64,000 nt of DNA from Gp6-AA40 sp035496255. Its GTDB lineage: Bacteria; Acidobacteriota; Vicinamibacteria; Vicinamibacterales; UBA2999. The notes beneath the pieces were generated by a model. It was not told the DNA's origin. It did not search any database and saw only the letters and a list, made by a program, of their open reading frames with translations. This document shows positions 9,216-18,631 of the stretch, in pieces. How positions within the stretch are numbered: the stretch's first letter is position 1; every line of letters starts with the position of its first letter. The stretch is from the NCBI GenBank assembly GCA_035496255.1, contig DATJEU010000099.1, positions 1-64,000 of the forward strand. Direction: 5' to 3'. The position numbers and the translations under genes were made by a program.

Positions 9216-9327
9216 CAACTGAGCGCGGCGACGTTGCTCCGTCGCCGTTCCCGCGCAGATCGTCCGCAGCCGGCTCGCTCGACCGGCTGTGCGACCTGGG
9301 TGCACCAAAAGGACTGGAGAGAAGACG

Positions 9328-10608
9328 ATGAATCAGGCGGATACCGCGTGGATGCTGGTCTCGACCGCGCTTGTGTTGCTCATGACGCCGGCCCTGGCGT
9401 TCTTTTACGGCGGCCTCGTCCGCTCGAAGAATGCCCTGAACACCATGATGATGAGTTTCATCTCGCTGGGGTTCGTCGGCGTGCTGTGGGCGGTTGTGGG
9501 CTATTCGCTGGCGTTCAGCACCGGCAACGACTGGGTGGGAGATCTCTCGAATGCGTTGCTGAAGGGCGTCGGGTTGCAGGCGAAAGGGACGATTCCCGCG
9601 GCGCTCTTCATGTCGTACCAGGGCACGTTCGCCATCATCACCGCGGCCCTGATTTCCGGCGCGATCGTCGAGCGGATGCGTTTCTCTGCCTACGTCGTCT
9701 TCATCTCGTTGTGGGCCATCGTCGTCTACAGTCCGATTGCGCACTGGGTGTGGGGCGGCGGCTGGCTGGCGAAGTGGGGCGCTCTTGATTTCGCGGGAGG
9801 CACCGTCGTGCACGTCAATGCGGCTGTAGCCGCGCTCGTCGCGGCAATGGTGCTCGGCCGGCGAAAGGACTATGGATCGTCGGCGATCGTGCCGCACAAC
9901 GTGCCGTTCGTCCTCCTCGGCGCCGGCCTGCTGTGGTTCGGCTGGTTTGGATTCAACGCCGGCAGCGCGCTGGCGGCGAGTCCGATTGCCGGTCTCGCCT
10001 TCGTGGCGACGATGATGGCGCCGGCGGCGACGTTGCTGGTCTGGACGATTCTTGACGTGATGCGCTCCGGGAAGCCGACCGCGGTCGGGGCGGCCACGGC
10101 AATCGTTGTCGGTCTCGTGGCGATCACGCCGGCGGCCGGATTTATCAGCCCGATGAACGCGATCTTCCTCGGAGCAATCGCCGCGGTGCCGAGCTACTTC
10201 GGCTTGATCATCAGGGCGAAGACGTCGCTCGACGATTCGCTCGACGTGGTCGCTGCGCATGGCGTCGGCGGTACGGTCGGCGCGCTCCTGACCGGCGTGT
10301 TCGCCGAGAAGGCGCTGAACGGGGTGGCGGACGGCGCGCTCTACGGCAATCCCGGACAGTTGGCGATTCAAGGCGCGGCCGTGCTCGCCGCGATCGTCTA
10401 CAGCGGCGTGATGAGCTTCGTGCTGCTGAAGCTGATCGGCCTGGTCATGCCGCTGCGCGCCACGGCGACGGACGAAGACGAGGGGCTCGACATCACACAG
10501 CATGGCGAGGAGGCGTACCTCAACGTGGGCTCCGCAGGCGCGATGATGCTCTCGGACACGAAGGCAAGCGGAGCGCCGGTGTTCTCGACGGCGCGCAGCG
10601 AGGCCTGA
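9328..10608 (+). CDS. amtB: Ammonium transporter, Amt family
   Basis: A trimeric inner-membrane channel for ammonium. The 426-residue protein has about 11 hydrophobic helices and both pore histidines: H162 in DFAGGTVVHVNAA and H311 in AAHGVGGTVG. No cleavable signal peptide is evident. The start at 9328 is preceded by GGACTGGAGAGAAG and begins MNQADTAWMLVSTALVLLM, typical of the family; an upstream in-frame start at 9289 has no ribosome site. The C-terminal tail (DEDEGLDITQHGEEAY) matches the cytoplasmic region that binds PII proteins. The PII gene is nearby at 14198, with TorF-like and glnD genes between, so nitrogen-dependent control is likely. Confidence 0.96.
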   Translation: MNQADTAWMLVSTALVLLMTPALAFFYGGLVRSKNALNTMMMSFISLGFVGVLWAVVGYSLAFSTGNDWVGDLSNALLKGVGLQAKGTIPAALFMSYQGTFAIITAALISGAIVERMRFSAYVVFISLWAIVVYSPIAHWVWGGGWLAKWGALDFAGGTVVHVNAAVAALVAAMVLGRRKDYGSSAIVPHNVPFVLLGAGLLWFGWFGFNAGSALAASPIAGLAFVATMMAPAATLLVWTILDVMRSGKPTAVGAATAIVVGLVAITPAAGFISPMNAIFLGAIAAVPSYFGLIIRAKTSLDDSLDVVAAHGVGGTVGALLTGVFAEKALNGVADGALYGNPGQLAIQGAAVLAAIVYSGVMSFVLLKLIGLVMPLRATATDEDEGLDITQHGEEAYLNVGSAGAMMLSDTKASGAPVFSTARSEA

Positions 10609-10645
10609 GGCGGGCTGCGGCGCACTCCGCAGAGAACCAGGGAAG

Positions 10646-10677
10646 GACGCGGCCGATCCGGACTGCTCGGCCGCGTC
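10646..10677 (+). terminator. Hairpin between amtB and the TorF-like gene
   Basis: GACGCGGCCGA pairs perfectly with TCGGCCGCGTC over 11 bp with a 10-base loop, followed by ATTTAAC. It begins 37 bases after the amtB stop. The T run is weak, so it may reduce, not abolish, read-through into the next gene. Confidence 0.6.
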
Positions 10678-10696
10678 ATTTAACGGAGGCAACTTG

Positions 10697-11566
10697 ATGT
10701 CGTCGAAGAGTGCTGTGAGGCGTGTTGGTGTGTCCCTTCTTTCCGCGGCCGGCCTGTTGGCGTGCCTGGCCGCTCCGGCAGCGGCGCAGGTGACCGTGAA
10801 CGCCGCTGTCGATGTCAGTAACCAGTACAACTTCCGCGGGATTCGCCAGAACCACTCGGGCGCGTCGATTTGGCCCTACTTCGATGTCGGCGGCACTGCT
10901 TTCAAGGGCATGGGCGCGATCAAGACCGTGTCGCTCGACGTCGGTATGTGGAACGCGTTCCACACGGAGATCAAGGACAACGCCTTCATCAATCTCGACG
11001 GCAATGTCAGCAATAACAAGTGGTACGAGGCGGACTATTTCGGTACCGTTGGCCTCGGCTTCGGCGGCGGCTTCACGCTTGGCACGACCTACACCTCGTA
11101 TACCAGCCCCGGCAACTACTGGGCACACATCAAGGAGCTCGCATTCAAAGGGTCGTACGACGACAGCGGCAGGTTGGGCAAGGCCTCGGTGAAGCCCTAC
11201 GCCCTGATCGCCTTCGAGCTCGATGACAATGGCGCGGACGGTATCGGCAAGCGTGGCACCTACGTCGAGCTCGGCGTCGCACCTGGCTACTCGGGGAAGA
11301 AGGTCTCGGTCAGCGTGCCCATCAAGGTTGGCCTCAGTGCGAAGGACTACTACGAGTTCGGCACCGGCACGGACGCGAAGTTCGGTTACTTCAGCGCGGC
11401 CGGTGTCGTCACGGTGCCGATTGCGAGCGGGTGGAACGTGCACGGCGGTCTCGAGCTGCAGGCCTACGGTGATCGGCTGAAGGCCGTGAATGCGTTCGGC
11501 GACAACGGCGATCGCGCCTGGGACGGGATCGCGTCGGTCGGACTCGGATACTCGTTCACGCACTAG
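10697..11566 (+). CDS. TorF-like putative outer-membrane porin
   Basis: A 289-residue exported protein. Residues 1-31 form a signal peptide (basic start, leucine/alanine core, ending APAAAQ). The mature protein begins with the pattern YNFRGIRQN typical of the TorF-type conserved outer-membrane family, is rich in alternating glycine/aromatic strands, and ends in a barrel-like strand (VGLGYSFTH), although the last residue is H, not F. GGAGG lies 7 bases before ATG 10697. Members of this family often sit beside ammonium channel or PII genes, as here, which suggests a role in outer-membrane passage of a nitrogen compound; the substrate is unknown. Confidence 0.75.
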   Translation: MSSKSAVRRVGVSLLSAAGLLACLAAPAAAQVTVNAAVDVSNQYNFRGIRQNHSGASIWPYFDVGGTAFKGMGAIKTVSLDVGMWNAFHTEIKDNAFINLDGNVSNNKWYEADYFGTVGLGFGGGFTLGTTYTSYTSPGNYWAHIKELAFKGSYDDSGRLGKASVKPYALIAFELDDNGADGIGKRGTYVELGVAPGYSGKKVSVSVPIKVGLSAKDYYEFGTGTDAKFGYFSAAGVVTVPIASGWNVHGGLELQAYGDRLKAVNAFGDNGDRAWDGIASVGLGYSFTH

Positions 11567-11584
11567 TCCTGCGCAGCGCTCGCT

Positions 11585-11616
11585 GCGGGCCACGGCATCA
11601 GGCCGCGGTGGCCCGC
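11585..11616 (+). terminator. GC-rich hairpin after the TorF-like gene
   Basis: GCGGGCCAC pairs perfectly with GTGGCCCGC (9 bp, 14-base loop) starting 19 bases after the stop codon. No T run follows, so termination is possible but not certain. A TATACT hexamer at 11636-11641 downstream could be the -10 element for glnD; no good -35 was found. Confidence 0.5.
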
Positions 11617-11666
11617 GGCGGTGCTGTCGCGCGGGTATACTCGCGGTGGTTACGTCTCCCTCAGAC

Positions 11667-14201
11667 ATGTCCCTGTCATCTTCCGCGAGCGGCGCCGACG
11701 CGCCTCATCCTGGCAGCGCTCCGCGAGCGATCTTCGATGCCGCGCGGACCGAACTGCGCGTCGACGTCGCGCGCGGCGCCGGTGGCCGTGCCGCGCTCGA
11801 ACGCTATTCCGATCGCGTCGACGGGTTGATCCGGCAGATTTACGCCGACGCCCATCCGCCGGCCAGTCCGGTCGCGATCCTCGCATTGGGCGGTTATGGC
11901 CGGCGTCACCTCTGTCTGCATTCGGACATCGATCTGCTGGTGCTCTTCGGCAGCACGATCGATGTGGAAGCCGAGCGGTTCCTGCGCGCCTTCCTGCATC
12001 CGCTGTGGGACCTCGGCGTCGTCATTGGCCATCAGGTGCGCGAGCTCGCCGATTTCGCGACGCTCGAAGAAGACAACCCGGAATTTCTGCTGGCACTGCT
12101 CGACGCCCGGGCGGTGGCCGGCGCGCGCGAGCTGTTCGATCGCTTTGCCGACGCTTTTCACACTGCCTCGACGCACGCCTTCATCCTCAAGTCGCTCCTG
12201 CAATTGATGGAGACGCGGCACGCCGGGTTCAACTCGACGCTCTATCAGCTCGAGCCGGACGTGAAGGAGTCGCCTGGAGCGCTCCGCGACCTCGCCGCCA
12301 CCCGGACGATCGCGATGCTGACCGATCCTCTGCTGCTGCGGCGCGGCCCGGCGGACCCGGCCCGCGTCGACGCCGCCGAAGATTTCCTGCTGCGCGTGCG
12401 GACGACGCTCCACCTGGTGGCTGAACGCAATCACAACGTCCTCAGTCACGAACTGCAGGAACGCGTGTCGGAGATGCTCGGGTATCCGGGGACTGAAACG
12501 CGCATCCGCGTCGAGCGGCTGATGAGCGACTACTTCCGTCACGCGCGGATCGTCAACCGGTCGCTCGAGTGGGCACGCAAGACCGCGCCGGTCCCGGTCG
12601 GACCCAATATCGGTCTGTCGCGCGAAGGTATCCGGTTTCTCGACCAGGTACAGGCGGCGCGGAATCCGGCATCCTGGCTCGGCGCGTTTCAGGCCGCGAT
12701 CGACCATGGCACCGAGGTCAGTGAAGAAGCGCTGTCCTGTATCCAGCAGCACGTCGACCGGTACCGGGCGGACGATTTCTTTCCGCAGGCCGACGATCGC
12801 CGCGCGGTGCTGCGGCTGTTGAAGCCGGTGCCCGGGATCTACGAGCGCCTGAGCGAGATGCACGACTGCGGGCTGCTCGGTCGCGTGTTTCCTGAGTTCC
12901 AGGCGATTTCCTGGCGCGTGGTGCGCGACTTCTACCACAAGTACACGGTCGACGAGCACACGCTGCTGACCATTCGTAATCTCGAGCGTACCGGAGCCGC
13001 CACCGAAGGATCACGCCGCCGGTTCCAGTCGATCCTCTCAGGCCTCGCCGAGCCCGAACTCCTCGTGCTCGCCTTGTTGCTGCACGACGTCGGCAAGTGG
13101 CGCGACGACGACCATGCGATCGAGAGTGAGCGGATGGCGGCTGAAGTGGTGGAACGCCTGCAGCTGGCTCCCGACCAGCGCGACCTGGTGCTGTTCCTGA
13201 TTCGTCATCACCTGCGGATGTCGCTCGTCGCGTTCCGGCGTGACACCGAGGATCCGGAGATCGTCAGGAACTTCGCCGGCTTCATCGGGACCGAAGATCG
13301 GCTGAAGATGCTCTGCCTGATGACGCTTGTCGACGTCGAGGCGGTCAGTCCGGAGACGCTGACATCGTGGAAAGAGGAGCTGCTCTGGCGGCTCTATGTC
13401 GACACCTACAACCATCTCACGCAACGCTACGGCGACGAGCTGATTCATCGCAGCCAGGCGGAGCTCGATCAGGTCCTTCGCGGGCGGCCGGACAATCTGT
13501 CCGAAGCCGAAATCACGCAGTTCCTCGAGGGGTTGCCGCAGCGCTACCTGCAGTTGTTCAGCCGCGAGGCGGTCTATCGTCACGTTCGCCTGGCGCGCGA
13601 CATCAAGCCGGACCAGGTCCATCTGTCGGTCGAAGCGGCCGACGGCATCTGGCAACTGGTCGTCGTGACGCTCGACAAGCCGTTCCTGTTCTCGAACATC
13701 TGCGGCGTGCTCTCGTCGTTCGGCATGAACATCCTGCGCGGCCATGCACTGACGAATCCCAACGGCCTCGTGCTCGACGTCTTCCAGTTCACCGACGACG
13801 AGCAGTTCCTGCAACTGAACCCCGATGGGTCATCGCAGATGCTGCAGGTGCTCGAGGACGTCGTGTCGGCACGGGCCGATGTCACGCAGCGGCTGCGGGG
13901 CCGCGAGCGCGGCGTGCTCAAGGGGGTGGCGCGCTTCTCGCCGGTCGTCCGCGCCGACAACAACGCCTCGGCCCGCTACACCATCGTCGACATCGTTGCG
14001 AGTAACGCGCTCGGGCTGCTCTACCGGATCAGCCGCGTGATCTCGCAGCATGGTTGCGAAGTCGACCTGGTCCTGATCGCTACCGAGGGCGAGAAAGCGA
14101 TCGACGTATTTCACATCACGAAGGCTGGAGCCAAACTGACCGATCCGGAGCAGCAGGCGCTGACTTCGGACCTGCAACGGACACTGGAGGAGACGTTATG
14201 A
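11667..14201 (+). CDS. glnD: [Protein-PII] uridylyltransferase / uridylyl-removing enzyme
   Basis: GlnD is the glutamine sensor of the nitrogen system: it adds UMP to PII at low glutamine and removes it at high glutamine. The 844-residue protein has all expected parts: a nucleotidyltransferase domain with GGYGRR (75-80) and the metal motif DID (87-89); a PII-uridylylation linker; an HD hydrolase domain with LLHDVGKW near residue 473; and two C-terminal ACT domains (about 663-745 and 768-841). The start is uncertain: ATG 11667 is preferred, GTG 11646 is possible, and the frame extends further upstream without support. It overlaps the PII gene by ATGA, so the modifying enzyme and its substrate are translationally coupled. 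Confidence 0.95.
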   Translation: MSLSSSASGADAPHPGSAPRAIFDAARTELRVDVARGAGGRAALERYSDRVDGLIRQIYADAHPPASPVAILALGGYGRRHLCLHSDIDLLVLFGSTIDVEAERFLRAFLHPLWDLGVVIGHQVRELADFATLEEDNPEFLLALLDARAVAGARELFDRFADAFHTASTHAFILKSLLQLMETRHAGFNSTLYQLEPDVKESPGALRDLAATRTIAMLTDPLLLRRGPADPARVDAAEDFLLRVRTTLHLVAERNHNVLSHELQERVSEMLGYPGTETRIRVERLMSDYFRHARIVNRSLEWARKTAPVPVGPNIGLSREGIRFLDQVQAARNPASWLGAFQAAIDHGTEVSEEALSCIQQHVDRYRADDFFPQADDRRAVLRLLKPVPGIYERLSEMHDCGLLGRVFPEFQAISWRVVRDFYHKYTVDEHTLLTIRNLERTGAATEGSRRRFQSILSGLAEPELLVLALLLHDVGKWRDDDHAIESERMAAEVVERLQLAPDQRDLVLFLIRHHLRMSLVAFRRDTEDPEIVRNFAGFIGTEDRLKMLCLMTLVDVEAVSPETLTSWKEELLWRLYVDTYNHLTQRYGDELIHRSQAELDQVLRGRPDNLSEAEITQFLEGLPQRYLQLFSREAVYRHVRLARDIKPDQVHLSVEAADGIWQLVVVTLDKPFLFSNICGVLSSFGMNILRGHALTNPNGLVLDVFQFTDDEQFLQLNPDGSSQMLQVLEDVVSARADVTQRLRGRERGVLKGVARFSPVVRADNNASARYTIVDIVASNALGLLYRISRVISQHGCEVDLVLIATEGEKAIDVFHITKAGAKLTDPEQQALTSDLQRTLEETL

Positions 14202-14527
14202 AGATGCTGAAGGCCATCATCCGGCCGAACAAGGTCGACGACGTGAAGGACGCATTGGCGAAGCTGAATATCGCCGGCATGACGGTGACCGAGGTGCGTG
14301 GCCACGGCAAGCAGAAGGGACACACGGCGATCTACCGCGGCAAGGAATACAACGTCAGCCTGCTCCCGAAGATGGAAGTCGAAGTGGTCGTGCCCGAGAA
14401 CCTGGCCGAAGACGCAATCAAGGCCATTATCGGCGCGGCGCGAACCGGTGAGATCGGCGACGGCCGCGTGTTCGTGATGCCGGTGAGCGAGACCTATCGC
14501 ATCCGCACCGGCGAGATGGAGCTGTAA
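14198..14527 (+). CDS. glnK: Nitrogen regulatory protein PII (GlnK/GlnB)
   Basis: A trimeric signal protein that senses ATP/ADP, 2-oxoglutarate and, by uridylylation, glutamine. The 109-residue protein has the T-loop AIYRGKEY with the modifiable tyrosine at residue 51, matching GlnD as the gene directly before it (4-base ATGA overlap). The C-terminal signature GAARTGEIGDGRVFV is intact. The longer frame from 14054 reads through the end of glnD and is rejected. With amtB four genes upstream it probably gates the channel as GlnK does; GlnB and GlnK cannot be told apart by sequence alone. Confidence 0.95.
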   Translation: MKMLKAIIRPNKVDDVKDALAKLNIAGMTVTEVRGHGKQKGHTAIYRGKEYNVSLLPKMEVEVVVPENLAEDAIKAIIGAARTGEIGDGRVFVMPVSETYRIRTGEMEL

Positions 14528-14554
14528 GCAGCCGCTCCTACGGCTCCAGTAGTT

Positions 14555-14599
14555 CCTGCTCGCGCCCCGAGGCTGCGTGCTTTGGCCGGCGTGAGCAGG
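14555..14599 (+). terminator. Inverted repeat downstream of glnK
   Basis: CCTGCTCGCGCC (14555-14566) pairs with GGCGTGAGCAGG (14588-14599) with one G-T pair, around a 21-base loop, 27 bases after the glnK stop. It lacks a T run. It is the best terminator candidate for the glnD-glnK unit. Confidence 0.4.
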
Positions 14600-14625
14600 T
14601 GGCGGCCCTGTGTGCCGTCGTCGCT

Positions 14626-14687
14626 GCACCTCCGTCTCGCACCCTCGTTTCGCACCCTCGTTTCGCACCTCCGTCTCGCACCTCCGG
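14626..14687 (+). repeat. 13-bp tandem repeat, 4.8 copies
   Basis: Units GCACCTCCGTCTC (14626), GCACCCTCGTTTC (14639 and 14652), GCACCTCCGTCTC (14665) and the partial GCACCTCCGG (14678). The order A-B-B-A-A' shows two unit variants. The array lies in the long spacer after glnK and is not part of a credible gene. Confidence 0.85.
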
Positions 14688-14696
14688 TTGATTCCT

Positions 14697-14735
14697 ACGA
14701 AAGTGCTTCCGAACAACTGGAACGGACACTTTCGT
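14697..14735. repeat. Perfect 9-bp inverted repeat with inner stem
   Basis: ACGAAAGTG (14697-14705) and CACTTTCGT (14727-14735) are perfect complements; inside, TTCC and GGAA add a second stem around AACAACT. The result is a long hairpin directly after the 13-bp array. It could be a structured RNA element, an operator or a terminator; the flanks do not show a T run. Confidence 0.55.
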
Positions 14736-14909
14736 CCTCGCCTCGGTCGCGCCGGACGAGAACGAAGACGATGAGGGCGCGCGTGAGGCCGCCACTCTTT
14801 CGTCTGATCAATCGATCGCGCGGCTCGCGTGATTGTGCTGAATGTCGAGGAAACCGCACGATTCCCGCGCCGGCCGCGGTGGCACGTGCGTTGAAGTGTC
14901 CACGGCATC

Positions 14910-15224
14910 GTGTCGATCTCGCGCATCTGCGCTGCGTTCCTCGTGGTCCTGATCGCGCTGCCGTTCACGGCGCCGTTCTCGACGTGCGATCTCGCCACGA
15001 TGCTCGCTGCGCCCGCGCCGCACGCCGACACGCCGTCGCTCGTCTCCGTGAAGTCCGACGACACCGCGCTCTCGCCGGTGGTGACGATGGAGAGCGACAA
15101 CCACGTCTGCGTCCTGGCGACGCCGTATGCGATGGCGGCCCCCGCGGCGGTCATCGACGCGGTCGCCTGCACCGCGCCGGTGCATGACGTGGTGCGCACG
15201 GCTCCGCTCCCGCTCCGCCTGTAA
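14910..15224 (+). CDS. Possible small exported protein, unknown function
   Basis: A 104-residue frame from GTG 14910. Residues 1-24 look like a signal peptide (MSISRICAAFLVVLIALPFTAPFS), and the rest is rich in A, V and P with cysteines at positions 7, 26, 67 and 87. Third-position GC is high, as in neighbouring genes, and the frame ends cleanly at TAA. There is no strong ribosome site and no recognised domain. It is preceded by a non-coding repeat region and followed by another 450 bases without a gene. It could be a real small periplasmic protein or a chance frame. Confidence 0.35.
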   Translation: MSISRICAAFLVVLIALPFTAPFSTCDLATMLAAPAPHADTPSLVSVKSDDTALSPVVTMESDNHVCVLATPYAMAAPAAVIDAVACTAPVHDVVRTAPLPLRL

Positions 15225-15673
15225 TACCCCGCTCGTACACCCGCGTCACTCAAGGCCGTTGTGTGCCTGGCCCAGGCATGCGTGTGCCGACTGCTTGCTC
15301 CAATGTGCCGATTGCCCCAAGGAGACTGGAATGGTTGTATCCGCATTGTGTCGACGACTGAAGACCTCACTTGCCGATCCGGGTGGTGGCACCAATAAAG
15401 TCACCCATCTAACTAGCGCCGCACCACAATTCCATCTGACAGCCCGGAGGATCTCCAGTCGCCGGGTCGAGCGATGGAACGGGGGAGGGCCAGTCGAGCA
15501 AGCGGGCTCCCCGCCTTCTTCAACATTAGCGACGAGACCATCAAGGCCGCCGGTTGCCGCGAAAGATCGCGACAACCATTGCCCAGCCATGAAGAATGAG
15601 TGGAGTGCCAGTGCCGGCGCTCGCGTCCCGCTGAGATGGTCCACGGAACTTCGCGTACGATGCGCGAGTTGCC
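15225..15673. other. Gap without a credible gene upstream of the antiporter
   Basis: An AAGGAG followed by ATG at 15331 looks like a ribosome site, but the frame it opens has codon usage unlike its neighbours, is R/S/P-rich and runs out of frame into the antiporter gene, so it is not called. Frames on the minus strand are equally unconvincing. A hairpin-like GGGTGGTG...CACCC occurs near 15381-15408. The region may be a degraded gene or a 5' leader; nothing definite is seen. Confidence 0.4.
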
Positions 15674-17356
15674 ATGGAACTCATCGCCGACCTCACCCTG
15701 GTCGTCATTGCCGCCGTCGTCGGCGGGTTTGCGGCGCAGCGGCTGCGCCAGCCGCCGTTGGTCGGCTATCTGCTCGCGGGCGTGGCGATCGGTCCGTTCA
15801 CCGGAGGCCTGACGGTCGATAATCCGCACGAACTCGAGCGGCTGGCGGAGATCGGCGTCGCACTGCTGCTGTTCTCACTCGGCCTCGAGGTCTCCTTCCG
15901 CGATCTCGTTCCCGTTCGCCGCGTCGCGATCGCAGGCACCCTGATTCAGATCGTGGTAACGGCGCTGGTGGGATTCGGCGTCGCCGCGGGCCTGGGTTGG
16001 CCGCGCGAGCCGGCGATGTGGTTCGGTGCCGCAGTCTCGTTGTCGAGCACGATGGTCGTGCTGAAGACGCTCCAGGCACAGGGCCGGCTCGGAACGCTGT
16101 CGAGCCGGGTGATGCTCGGGATTCTCGTCGCGCAGGATCTCGCGGTCGTGCCGATGATGATTCTGCTGCCTGAGCTCGGAGGTGGCAGCATCAATCCCGT
16201 AGCCATTTTGCTGGCCAGCGGGCGAGCGGCACTGCTCATCGCGGCCATCGTGTTCGTGGCAACGCGGCTGGTCCCGCCGGTGCTCGGCATCGTTGCGCGT
16301 GGCAACTCACGAGAGTTGTTTCTCCTGACGACGACGGCCGTGGCGCTCGGTGTCGGGTTCGCGGCCTGGCGCTTCGGCTTGTCGATGGCGCTCGGCGCGT
16401 TCATCGCCGGACTCGTGGTCAACGAGTCGGCATACGCGCATCAGGCGCTCAGCGACGTCATTCCGCTCCGGGACCTGTTCGGCATGCTGTTCTTCGTGTC
16501 GGCCGGGATGCTGCTCGATCCGGGTGTGGTCTGGGAGCAACTCGGCGCGATCGGCATCAGCGTCGCCGCCGTCGCTGCAGCCAAGGCGCTCATCGTCGGC
16601 GGTGTGGTCCGTGCGTTCGGCTATCGACGAATCGTACCGGTTGCGACCGCGCTGACCTTGTTCCAGGCAGGGGAGTTCGGGTTCGTTCTCGCCGGGACGG
16701 GCCGTACGATCGGGGCACTGAACGACAGCCAGTACACGGTGCTGGTGAATACCGCGATCGCGACCATGGCGCTCACACCGGTTGTCTCCGGGGCTGCCCC
16801 CTGGCTGTATCGGAGGTTGAGAAGGCGTCATGCCGCCGAGGCACCGCTGACCATCAACCTGCCCGCGTTGTTGTCCGATCACCTGGTCATCGCCGGTGCA
16901 GGCCGCGTCGGACGGACGGTTGCCGGAGGACTGGCGTCGGTCGACGTGCCGTTCGTCGTCATCGAGTTCGACGCGCGGCGGTTCGAACATGCGCGCGAAG
17001 CGGGGTTCCCCGCAATCTTCGGAGATGCCGGGCAGATGACGATCCTGCGCGCCGCCGCGGTCGAACGCGCACGCGCCATCATCGTCACCGTTCCTTCATT
17101 CGACGACGTGCGGAATATCGTCAGTGCGGCGCGAATGGTCAGACCGGATATCGCGATCGCCGCGCGCGCGCCGGATCCGGAAGGGATGGCGTCCCTGCGC
17201 GAATTCGGGATCGACGACGTGACGTCGCCGGAGATCGAAGGCGCGATCGAGATGACGCGGCTGGCGCTGCTGCGATCGGGTGCCCCGACCGAGCGTGTGA
17301 TGCAGGCGGCGGAGTACATCCGCCGCCGGCCGTATCAATCGCGCAAAGAAGAGTAG
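15674..17356 (+). CDS. CPA2-family monovalent cation:proton antiporter with TrkA-N domain
   Basis: An inner-membrane K+/H+ or Na+/H+ antiporter of the KefB/YbaL type. Residues 1 to about 385 form a Na_H_exchanger domain of 12-13 helices, beginning QRLRQPPLVGYLLAGVAIGP and including LLFSLGLEVSFRDL. From about residue 400 there is a Rossmann TrkA-N (RCK) domain with the NAD motif GAGRVG and the later acidic VIEFDARR. No TrkA-C domain follows, so the protein (560 residues) is shorter than KefC. It ends 5 bases from a convergent permease gene. Which cation it moves, and what ligand gates it, cannot be read from sequence. Confidence 0.88.
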   Translation: MELIADLTLVVIAAVVGGFAAQRLRQPPLVGYLLAGVAIGPFTGGLTVDNPHELERLAEIGVALLLFSLGLEVSFRDLVPVRRVAIAGTLIQIVVTALVGFGVAAGLGWPREPAMWFGAAVSLSSTMVVLKTLQAQGRLGTLSSRVMLGILVAQDLAVVPMMILLPELGGGSINPVAILLASGRAALLIAAIVFVATRLVPPVLGIVARGNSRELFLLTTTAVALGVGFAAWRFGLSMALGAFIAGLVVNESAYAHQALSDVIPLRDLFGMLFFVSAGMLLDPGVVWEQLGAIGISVAAVAAAKALIVGGVVRAFGYRRIVPVATALTLFQAGEFGFVLAGTGRTIGALNDSQYTVLVNTAIATMALTPVVSGAAPWLYRRLRRRHAAEAPLTINLPALLSDHLVIAGAGRVGRTVAGGLASVDVPFVVIEFDARRFEHAREAGFPAIFGDAGQMTILRAAAVERARAIIVTVPSFDDVRNIVSAARMVRPDIAIAARAPDPEGMASLREFGIDDVTSPEIEGAIEMTRLALLRSGAPTERVMQAAEYIRRRPYQSRKEE

Positions 17357-17361
17357 CCCTT

Positions 17362-18631
17362 CTATTCGTAACGGAGTGCTTCGATCGGATCGAGTCCGGC
17401 GGCGCGATAGGCCGGCACCATGCCGAAGAAGATGCCGACGGTCGCGGAGAAGCCGATTCCGATCGCGAACGACCACCACGGCAGGGAGATGGGGAAGCCG
17501 GACACAAAGTGGATGGCGATGCCGATGCCGCTGCCCAGCAGGATGCCGAGCACGCCGCCCACCGACGTCAGCACCATCGCCTCGGCGAGGAACTGAAACA
17601 GCACCTCCTGCCGTCGGGCACCGAGCGCCTTGCGCACGCCGATTTCACGCGTCCGCTCGGTCACGGAAATCATCATGATGGCCATGACGCCGATGCCGCC
17701 GACCATCAAGGCGATCGAGGAGATTACGACCAGCACCAGGAAGACGCCGCTGCTGATCCGATCCCAGATCTTCAGGATGGCATCCTGCGTCGCGAGGTCG
17801 AAGTCGTCTTCCTCGTCCAGCTTGAGGCCGTGGCGAATCCGCATGATTTCTTCGACCTCGTTCAGCGCCTGATCGCGTGGGACATCCTTCCGCGGAACGA
17901 CGACGACCGTCGCACTCTGGCCCCCGGGGAAGCCGCGGCGGGTGTTGGCGATGCCGCCGTAGATGACCTGATGGGTCGTCTGCGGAATGACGACGAAGTC
18001 GTCCTGATCGCCGATCACGGACGGGCGCTTCTTCAGCACGCCGACGACCGTGAATTCGATGGCGCCGACGCGGACCTTCTTGCCGATTGGATCGAGGCCC
18101 ATTTTCTGGAACAGCGCTTCGTACGGATTGTTCCCGAGGACAACGACGCGACGGCGGTGCTCGACCTCTGCCGCGGTGAAGAAGCGGCCGTAGGCGACCG
18201 GCACGAAATTGACATCGCCGAACTTCTCGGTGGCCCCGATGACGGCGAGCTGGCGCGTTTTCTCGCTGCGGTAGAAGACGCGTTCACTGGTCTCACCGTT
18301 GCCGCCAAGCCAGACGTCCACGCTCTCGACCGACGGCGCCAGCTTCTCGATCGCCTTGGCATCGGCGACGGTGATGTTCGGCCGGCGAAGCAGCACGTTG
18401 ATGTCGGCGCCCGACGAGAGGCTGACGCCGCTGATCTTGGCCACGAAGATCGTGCTCGGTCCGAGCGAACGAATCATGTCCCGGAGCGAGGAATCGAAGC
18501 CGCGGATGAGTGAGGTCATCCCGACGATCGACGTGATGCCGATCACCACGCCGAGCACGGTCAGGCCCGACCGCATCTTGTTGCCGCGCAGGGTGTCGAG
18601 CGCCATGCGCCAGACTTCGCCGATGAGTCCT

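Noticed and set aside
9166..10830. 554-codon open frame on the minus strand over amtB
   Set aside because: It is antisense to a clear Amt gene, is extremely R/H/D-rich and has no domain; such frames arise from high third-position GC.
14582..15187. 201-codon frame covering the 13-bp repeat
   Set aside because: Translates the repeat into low-complexity sequence and overlaps the more credible signal-peptide frame at 14910.
15246..15644. Minus-strand gene in the gap before the antiporter
   Set aside because: No ribosome site or domain; equal-quality frames exist on the other strand.
15331..15822. Gene starting at ATG 15331 with a good AAGGAG
   Set aside because: Codon usage and composition (R, S, P, W-rich) do not fit, and the frame overlaps the antiporter gene out of phase.
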